From assembly GCF_011764425.1 (NCBI RefSeq), contig NZ_BLPF01000004.1, forward strand, positions 1,066,001-1,130,000: a DNA stretch of 64,000 nucleotides, read 5' to 3'. This DNA comes from Phytohabitans houttuyneae. GTDB lineage: Bacteria; Actinomycetota; Actinomycetes; Mycobacteriales; Micromonosporaceae. The position numbers were made by a program, and so were the translations under genes. The first letter of the stretch is position 1. Each line of letters opens with the position of its first letter. The notes below the pieces were generated by a model. It was not told where the DNA came from. It was given only the letters and a program-made list of their open reading frames with translations, and did no database searches. This document shows positions 58,913-64,000 of this stretch, piece after piece.

Positions 58913-60292
58913 TCAGGCGTGTGCGTGCAACGGCTTGCCCGCGAGCGCGAGGTGGGCTTCGCCCAGCGCCTCGTTCTGCGTCGGGTGTGCGTGCACGAGC
59001 TGGGCGACCTCGGCCGGGTAGGCCTCCCAGTTGTAGATGAGCTGCGCCTCGCCGACCAGCTCACCGACCCGCGCGCCGACCATGTGCACGCCGACGACGG
59101 GACCGTCGACGAGCCGGACCAGCTTGACGAAGCCCTGGGTGCGCAGGATCTGGCTCTTGCCGTTGCCGCCGAGGTTGTAGTTGTACGCCTGCACCTTGTC
59201 GGCGCCGTACTTCTCCTTGGCCTTCGCCTCGGTCAGCCCCATGGACGCGACCTCGGGGTCCGAGTACGTCACGCGCGGGATGCCGGCCTCGTCGATCGGC
59301 GCCGGGTTTTTACCCGCGATCTCCTCGGCCACGAAGATGCCCTGCTGGAAGCCGCGGTGCGCGAGCTGGAGGCCGGGCACGATGTCGCCGACGGCGAACA
59401 CGTTGGGCACGTTGGTGCGCAGGCGCTCGTCGGTGAGGACGAAGCCGCGGTCCATCTTGACGCCCTGCTCCTCGTAGCCGAGGTTGGCCGTGGTCGGGCC
59501 GCGGCCGACGGCGACGAGCAGCAGCTCGGCCTCGAGCGTCTCGCCGCCGGCGATCGTCACCCGGATGCCGCTCTCGGTCTGCTCGACCTTTTCGAACGGC
59601 TTGCCGGTCTTGAAGCCGATGCCGCGCTTGCGGAACGCCCGCTCAACCGTCTTCGACGCTTCCTCGTCCTCGGCGGCGAGCAGGCGGGGGAGGGCCTCGA
59701 CGATCGTGACCTCGCTGCCGAGCGAGCGCCACGCGCTGGCGAACTCCACGCCGATCACTCCGCCACCCAGCACGATCGCCGAGCTGGGGACGCGGTCGAG
59801 GTTGAGCGCGTGCTCGCTGGAGATGACCCGCTTGCCGTCGAGCTCGAGGCCGGGGAGCGTGCGCGAGTACGACCCGGTGGCCAGCACGACGTTGCGACCG
59901 GTGTAGCGCGTGCCGTCGACCTCCACGGTGTCCGGCGCGACGAGGCGGCCGGTGCCCTCGACATACGTGATCTTGGCGGACTTGACCAGACCCTGCAGGC
60001 CCTTGTAGAGCTTGGCGACGACGCCGTCCTTGTACGCGTTGACCCCCGCCATGTCGACGCCGATGAGCTCGGCCTTGATGCCGAATGCGTCGGATTCGCG
60101 GGTCTGGTCGGCGACCTCGCCCGCGTGGAGCAGCGCCTTTGTCGGGATGCAGCCGCGGTGCAGGCAGGTGCCGCCGAGCTTGTCCTTTTCAATAAGAACG
60201 ACCGATAGGTCCAGTTGTGCGGCTCGCAGGGCTGTGGCATAACCGCCGCTGCCGCCTCCGAGAATTACTACGTCGAAGGTCTCGCCGCTCAT
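58913..60292 (-). CDS. lpdA: Dihydrolipoyl dehydrogenase (E3)
   Basis: A 459-residue FAD-dependent disulphide reductase that reoxidises dihydrolipoyl domains with NAD+. The FAD motif is VVILGGGSGGYATALRAAQL, the redox disulphide Cys43/Cys48 in GGTCLHRGCIPTKALLH, the NAD motif SAIVLGGGVIGVEFASAW, the second FAD contact NVFAVGDIV, and the catalytic His-Glu HAHPTQNEALGEAH at the C-terminus. GGGAG lies 6 nt before the ATG at 60292; a longer frame to 60481 lacks conserved sequence. Its neighbour sucB encodes the partner E2. Confidence 0.97.
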   Translation of the reverse strand: MSGETFDVVILGGGSGGYATALRAAQLDLSVVLIEKDKLGGTCLHRGCIPTKALLHAGEVADQTRESDAFGIKAELIGVDMAGVNAYKDGVVAKLYKGLQGLVKSAKITYVEGTGRLVAPDTVEVDGTRYTGRNVVLATGSYSRTLPGLELDGKRVISSEHALNLDRVPSSAIVLGGGVIGVEFASAWRSLGSEVTIVEALPRLLAAEDEEASKTVERAFRKRGIGFKTGKPFEKVEQTESGIRVTIAGGETLEAELLLVAVGRGPTTANLGYEEQGVKMDRGFVLTDERLRTNVPNVFAVGDIVPGLQLAHRGFQQGIFVAEEIAGKNPAPIDEAGIPRVTYSDPEVASMGLTEAKAKEKYGADKVQAYNYNLGGNGKSQILRTQGFVKLVRLVDGPVVGVHMVGARVGELVGEAQLIYNWEAYPAEVAQLVHAHPTQNEALGEAHLALAGKPLHAHA

Positions 60293-60511
60293 ATTCAACT
60301 CCCAGGTCGCATCGTTGCTACGCGGGTCTACGCTGTGAAATCCCTCGGCCATCTTGTCACTTGAGAAGGCATCACGCGTCACCGAGGTGCCCAACGACAC
60401 GTCCGCGGACCTGCTGGCGGCTCGCTGCGTGGGTTCGCCGGGCCGGACGTGGGCGGCCCGCGGGACGTACGCTTGCCGCATTCATCGATAGGGCGCGGAA
60501 GGAGAGAGCCG

Positions 60512-60844
60512 GTGGCCTGGTTTCGTCGGCGCAAGGATTCGGGCGGCGCGCCGGGTCAGCGCGTGGCGAATCGTGCCGATCTGGAGCACCTTGAGGAGTT
60601 TGTCCGGTCCCGCCGCGGCGTCGAGGCGTTCATCGAGCCCCGCACCACGGTGACCCAGACGACCGTCCTCCTCATCGCCCACGACGGCGAGTGGACGCGG
60701 CGGCGTATCGACAGCCCCGAGGGTGCGCGGCGCTTCGCCCACCGGCTGGCGATCCCGATCTACGACGTGGCGCTGGTCGGCTATCCGCAGCGCATGCGCG
60801 ACTTCAACGAGCGCCGCAAGAAAGCGGCCGGCGGCGCCGTCTGA
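60512..60844 (+). CDS. Conserved small protein of unknown function next to pepA/lpdA
   Basis: A 110-residue soluble, basic protein starting MAWFRRRKDSGG, with LEEFVRSRRGVEAFIEPRTTVTQTTVLLIAHDGEWTRRRIDS and a C-terminal PIYDVALVGYPQRMRDFNERRK. It is conserved in this neighbourhood in many actinomycetes, often annotated merely as an oxidoreductase without catalytic motifs. The GTG at 60512 follows AAGGAG; an ATG further upstream would add an unsupported Arg-rich leader. It is divergent from lpdA (219 bp apart) and convergent with pepA. Confidence 0.75.
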   Translation: MAWFRRRKDSGGAPGQRVANRADLEHLEEFVRSRRGVEAFIEPRTTVTQTTVLLIAHDGEWTRRRIDSPEGARRFAHRLAIPIYDVALVGYPQRMRDFNERRKKAAGGAV

Positions 60845-60880
60845 CGCTTTCCGCGGGCGAGCCCAACCCCCGCGGCGGGT

Positions 60881-60980
60881 GAGGCCGCGGGAACGCACCC
60901 CAAGAAAACGCTCCGCTGCGCTCCACGTTTCCCCGGGGGCCCCGCGCAACGGTCCGGACCACGACGGACGTCGCGGTAGC
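60881..60980 (+). repeat. Dispersed intergenic repeat, module A (full-length copy 2)
   Basis: Identical over 100 bp to 19666-19765, 41 kb away, with unrelated flanks. It lies between the convergent small-protein gene and pepA, occupying most of the 163-bp gap. No terminal inverted repeats or target duplications were recognised. Confidence 0.85.
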
Positions 60981-61007
60981 TCAGATCTTCTTCGGTTTTG
61001 CGGGTTT

Positions 61008-62567
61008 TCAGCCGGCGGTGGCGATGTCGTCGATCAGCGCGAGCAGCGTGCGCACCGGGACGCCGGTGCCGCCCTTGGCCCAGTAGCCGGTCGGCTCGCC
61101 CGAGTGGTAGCTCGGGCCGGCGATGTCGATGTGCGCCCACGGCACGTCGTCGGCCACGAACTCGCGCAGGAACACGCCGCCCTGCAGCATGTGACCGGCC
61201 CGGTCCATGCCGGCGTTGACCTGGGAGATGTCGGCGACCTCGGAGTCCATTCCCTTGCGCACGTCTTCGGGCAGCGGCATCGGCCACGCTGGCTCGCCGA
61301 CCTGGTCGCCGGCCGCCTTGACGCGGTCGCACAGCTCGGGCGTACCCATCACGCCGGCCACCCGCTTACCCAGCGCTACCACCTGGCCGCCGGTGAGGGT
61401 GGAGGTCTCGAAGAGGTAGTCGCAGGCGTCTTCGCAGGCCCGGGCCATCGCGTCGCCCAGGATCATGCGGCCCTCGGCGTCGGTGTTGAGCACCTCGACC
61501 CGCTTGCCGTTGCGCATGGTCACCACGTCACCCGGGCGGTACGCGGTGGCGGAGGCCATGTTTTCGGCCATCGGCACGTACGCGGTGACGGCCACGGACG
61601 GCTTGAGCGCGGCGACCGCGAGCATCACGGCGGTGACCGCGGCGGCGCCCGCCATGTCGGACTTCATCTCCCACATGCCCTGTGCCGGCTTGATGGAGAA
61701 ACCGCCGGTGTCGAACGTGATGCCCTTGCCCACCAGCGCCACGCGCTTGTCGAAGGTCTCCGGCGTGTACGACAGCCGCACCATGCGTGGCGGCGCCGAG
61801 GAGCCGAGGCCGACGGCGAGGATCCCGCCGTACCCACCCTCGCGCAGCGCCTCCTCGTCGAGCACCTCGACGTCGAGCCCCGCCTTGCGGCCGGCGTCGG
61901 CCACCGCGTCGGCGAACTCGGGCGGGCGCAGTTCGTTCGGCGGGGTGTTCACCCAGTCGCGGGTCTGCGCGACCGCCCGCGCCACCACCTCGGCCCGGGT
62001 CACCTCCGCCTCGGCGGCCGCCTCGGCCGCGTCCGGCACGTGCACCACCACCGCGCCCACCGGCGCGCGGCGGCCGGGCTGCGGCTTCGTCTTGTACCCG
62101 CTGAACCGGTAAGCACCCAGCAGCGCGCCCTCGGAGACGGCCCGGAGCGCCGCGGGCGCGTCCTCGTCGTCGGGGAGCGGGAGGCTCAGCGCGACCGTGC
62201 CGGCGCCGGCGAGCGCGCGGATGGCGGCACCGCCGGCCCGGCGCAGCGTCTCGGGCGGCGGCGCGGCACCGGTCGGCTCGGGGCCGAGGCCCACGGCCGC
62301 CACGACCGGCGCCGTGATGGTGCCGAGCGTGGCGAGCTTGGTCACCTCGCCGGGCGCGCCGGTGGCGCCGAGCAGCGCGAGCGTGCCGGTGAGGCGCCCG
62401 TCGAAGGCCGCGACGATGCTCTCCGCGCCGCTGGCCAGCAGCAGAGTGCCACCGTCCCCGTCGGCCGCGTCCCCGTTCACGCTGTGCACGCCGATCACGA
62501 TGGCATCGACGGCGAGCTCGGCGGGATCGGTGTCGACCAGGCTCAGGGTCGGGATGGGGGAGGTCAC
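61008..62567 (-). CDS. pepA: Leucyl aminopeptidase (M17)
   Basis: A 519-residue dinuclear-zinc aminopeptidase. The catalytic domain holds LVGKGITFDTGGFSIKPAQGMWEMKSDMAGAAAV (Lys and Asp zinc ligands) and the M17 signature VLNTDAEGRMILGDAM (Asp/Glu ligands, Arg). The N-terminal regulatory domain spans ~1-180. It releases N-terminal residues from peptides in the cytoplasm; some homologues also bind DNA. The GTG start at 62567 is consistent with family alignment. It is divergent from gcvT with a 182-bp gap, and its position next to gcvT and the E2/E3 genes matches other actinobacteria. Confidence 0.95.
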   Translation of the reverse strand: MTSPIPTLSLVDTDPAELAVDAIVIGVHSVNGDAADGDGGTLLLASGAESIVAAFDGRLTGTLALLGATGAPGEVTKLATLGTITAPVVAAVGLGPEPTGAAPPPETLRRAGGAAIRALAGAGTVALSLPLPDDEDAPAALRAVSEGALLGAYRFSGYKTKPQPGRRAPVGAVVVHVPDAAEAAAEAEVTRAEVVARAVAQTRDWVNTPPNELRPPEFADAVADAGRKAGLDVEVLDEEALREGGYGGILAVGLGSSAPPRMVRLSYTPETFDKRVALVGKGITFDTGGFSIKPAQGMWEMKSDMAGAAAVTAVMLAVAALKPSVAVTAYVPMAENMASATAYRPGDVVTMRNGKRVEVLNTDAEGRMILGDAMARACEDACDYLFETSTLTGGQVVALGKRVAGVMGTPELCDRVKAAGDQVGEPAWPMPLPEDVRKGMDSEVADISQVNAGMDRAGHMLQGGVFLREFVADDVPWAHIDIAGPSYHSGEPTGYWAKGGTGVPVRTLLALIDDIATAG

Positions 62568-62749
62568 TCGGCGGCTCCGGCGGGTCTCGCGCTGGCTGGT
62601 GTCCCGCCGATGCTAACCACACGGTGAACCTTGGGTAAGTTGCCACCCATGATCGAGCGCAGCGAGGGAATCATTTTGCGAGGTCCGCTTGCGGATTCGC
62701 GCGATCTGCGGGCACCTTTGCGGCCGTCCGCAGGAAAGCGGGGACGGTC
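62568..62749. other. Divergent pepA-gcvT intergenic region
   Basis: 182 bp serving both genes. An AT-richer patch (62600-62680, including GGGAATCATTTTGCGAGG) probably holds promoters, but no clear -35/-10 pair stands out. A search by eye for the glycine-riboswitch core found nothing. Confidence 0.4.
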
Positions 62750-63838
62750 ATGAGCGCAGATTTGCGGCGTTCGGCCCTGCACGAGCGGCACGCGGCGCTG
62801 GGCGCGAAGTTCGCCCCGTTCGGCGGCTGGGAGATGCCCCTCGAGTACGCGGGCGGCGGCGTCCTGCGCGAGCACGCGGCAGTGCGCGAGTCGGTCGGCG
62901 TCTTCGACGTCTCCCACCTGGGCAAGGCGCGGGTGACCGGTCCGGGCGCGGCCGACTTCGTCAACTCCTGCCTCACCAACGACCTGGGCCGCATCGGGCC
63001 GGGCCGCGCGCAGTACACGCTCTGCTGCGACGACGCGACCGGCGGCACGATCGACGACATCATCGCGTACCTGCACGCCGACGACCACGTCTTCCTCATC
63101 CCGAACGCGGCCAACACCGCCGAGGTCGTCCGCCGCCTCCAGGCCGCGGCACCGCCGCAGCTCACGGTCACAAACGAGCACGAGGGGTACGCGGTGCTCG
63201 CCGTGCAGGGCCCCCGCTCGACCGAGGCCGTCGCCGCACTGGGGCTGCCCACCGACCACGACTACATGAGCTTCGCGACGGTGGACAAGCTGGTGGTATG
63301 CCGCACGGGGTACACGGGCGAGCACGGCTACGAGCTGGTGGTGCCCGCCGCGCGCGCCGTCGAGGTGTGGGACCGCCTCTTCGCGGCCACCCCAGACCTG
63401 CGGCCGTGCGGCCTCGGCGCGCGGGACACGCTGCGCACCGAGATGGGGTACGCGCTGCACGGACAGGACCTCACCCCGGACATCACGCCGGTACAGGGCC
63501 GGGTCGGCTGGGCGGTGGGCTGGGACAAGCCCGCGTTCTGGGGCCGCGACGCGCTGCTCGCCGAGAAGGCGGCCGGCCCGCGCCGCACGCTGCGCGGCCT
63601 GGAGGCACTGGACCGCGGCATCCCGCGCGCCCAGATGCGCGTACTGGTCGGCGACGACGAGGTGGGCGAGGTGACCAGCGGGACGTTCTCGCCGACGCGA
63701 AAGGTGGGCATCGGACTCGCGCTCCTGGACACGGCGGCCGGCTTGGCCGACGGGGCCGAGGTGGAGGTGGACGTCCGCGGGCGGCGCGCCAGGATGCGCG
63801 TGGTCAAGCCACCGTTCGTGCAGCCCCAGGTGCGCTGA
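62750..63838 (+). CDS. gcvT: Aminomethyltransferase (glycine cleavage system T protein)
   Basis: The T protein transfers the methylene carbon from the aminomethyl-lipoyl H protein to THF, releasing ammonia. The 362-residue protein has [78 protein letters not shown], the catalytic-Asp region QGPRS and DHDYMSF, and [20 protein letters not shown]. gcvH and gcvP are not in the window. The ATG at 62750 has a weak GGGGA site. Its dependence on a lipoylated partner fits the nearby lipA/lipB/lpdA genes. Confidence 0.95.
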   Translation: MSADLRRSALHERHAALGAKFAPFGGWEMPLEYAGGGVLREHAAVRESVGVFDVSHLGKARVTGPGAADFVNSCLTNDLGRIGPGRAQYTLCCDDATGGTIDDIIAYLHADDHVFLIPNAANTAEVVRRLQAAAPPQLTVTNEHEGYAVLAVQGPRSTEAVAALGLPTDHDYMSFATVDKLVVCRTGYTGEHGYELVVPAARAVEVWDRLFAATPDLRPCGLGARDTLRTEMGYALHGQDLTPDITPVQGRVGWAVGWDKPAFWGRDALLAEKAAGPRRTLRGLEALDRGIPRAQMRVLVGDDEVGEVTSGTFSPTRKVGIGLALLDTAAGLADGAEVEVDVRGRRARMRVVKPPFVQPQVR

Positions 63839-63846
63839 CGTCCGCG

Positions 63847-63860
63847 CTGGTCCGGACCAG
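63847..63860. repeat. 14-bp perfect palindrome just after gcvT
   Basis: CTGGTCCGGACCAG, 8 bp past the gcvT stop; it may act as a terminator stem or a protein site. The remaining ~140 bp to the window end contain a CCCCCGGAGGG...CCCCGGAGGGG inverted/direct repeat (about 63894-63925) and no supported gene. Confidence 0.45.
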
Positions 63861-64000
63861 GGTCTCGGTGCTTTGTGATCGTGGACGCCCGTGGCCCCCG
63901 GAGGGACTCAACAGCCCCGGAGGGGCAGCTGACGTCCATGATCTGCATGTGGGATTGGTGCCGGGTGGCGCGGAGGGTGACGGCGGTCGTCGGTCCGTGA

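Noticed and set aside
62568-62749. Glycine riboswitch upstream of gcvT
   Set aside because: The conserved aptamer core was not found by eye in either orientation, and the leader is too short for a tandem aptamer.
1-64000. CRISPR arrays, tRNA or rRNA genes
   Set aside because: Intergenic gaps were read for regularly spaced repeats and for cloverleaf/TTCRANY-type signatures; none was seen, although short gaps were not folded computationally.

Overview
The window is very GC-rich, protein-dense DNA with GTG starts, GTGA/ATGA gene overlaps and several leaderless starts (a TANNNT -10 hexamer 6-8 nt before the start codon). Together with the gene content (GlnE with two type I glutamine synthetases, DUF4191, DUF5753-type XRE regulator, GT87 and GT-C membrane glycosyltransferases, family 2B encapsulin shells) this points to a filamentous actinomycete, probably in or near the Micromonosporaceae. 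From memory of the Mycobacterium tuberculosis map, the order gcvT - pepA/pepB - E2 - TIGR01777 epimerase - lipB - lipA - DUF4191 - RDD - glnA1 - glnE - glnA2 - panB is an old actinobacterial backbone. Here it is interrupted by several accessory islands.

Layout. 1-5.3 kb: tail of an RNB-type RNase, a BtuF-like binding protein, panB, an Uma2 nuclease-like gene, nadE and a secreted protein. 5.5-21.3 kb: nitrogen block with glnA2, a class I amidotransferase translationally coupled to glnE, and glnA1 behind a complete GlnR box. Inside this block lie a WYL-domain gene under a perfect LexA box, an S66 carboxypeptidase, an XRE/methyltransferase pair, two membrane glycosyltransferases and a PLP decarboxylase. 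21.5-24.7 kb: RDD protein, KDPG aldolase plus KDG kinase, two envelope proteins. 24.9-28.8 kb: two tandem family 2B encapsulin shell genes with cyclic-nucleotide-binding-like domains, followed by an overlapping polyprenyl diphosphate synthase, the probable cargo. 29.5-39.9 kb: GNAT protein, an N-acylamino acid racemase/OSBS-type enolase, then a compact operon of a peptide-type ABC importer, a DapA/NanA-family lyase and a secreted sialidase with a LamG-like domain, apparently a sialoglycoconjugate-use cluster. 40-51.7 kb: DUF4191, a large LuxR ATPase regulator, a Tat-exported animal-type haem peroxidase, a repeat-filled gap, a MetE-like protein, lipA, a T-box-controlled archaeal-type AspRS, a cupin and lipB. 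51.8-64 kb: a GT-C protein, a three-gene ATPase/small protein/LLM unit, a TIGR01777 epimerase, the E2-E3 pair, pepA and gcvT.

Most notable: (1) the two-shell encapsulin operon, whose shell genes share a 248-bp identical tract with foreign codon usage, a likely gene-conversion patch; (2) a T-box leader whose specifier (GAC), T-loop (TGGC) and start-codon-sequestering hairpin all fit tRNA-Asp control of AspRS; (3) a perfect LexA box over the -35 of a leaderless, HTH-less WYL gene; (4) a dispersed intergenic repeat family at gene 3' ends; (5) three single-base losses, each in a short G/C run, breaking glnA1, the KDPG aldolase and the ABC binding protein, which together look more like sequencing indels than real gene decay. 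No tRNA, rRNA, transposase, integrase or CRISPR array was seen.
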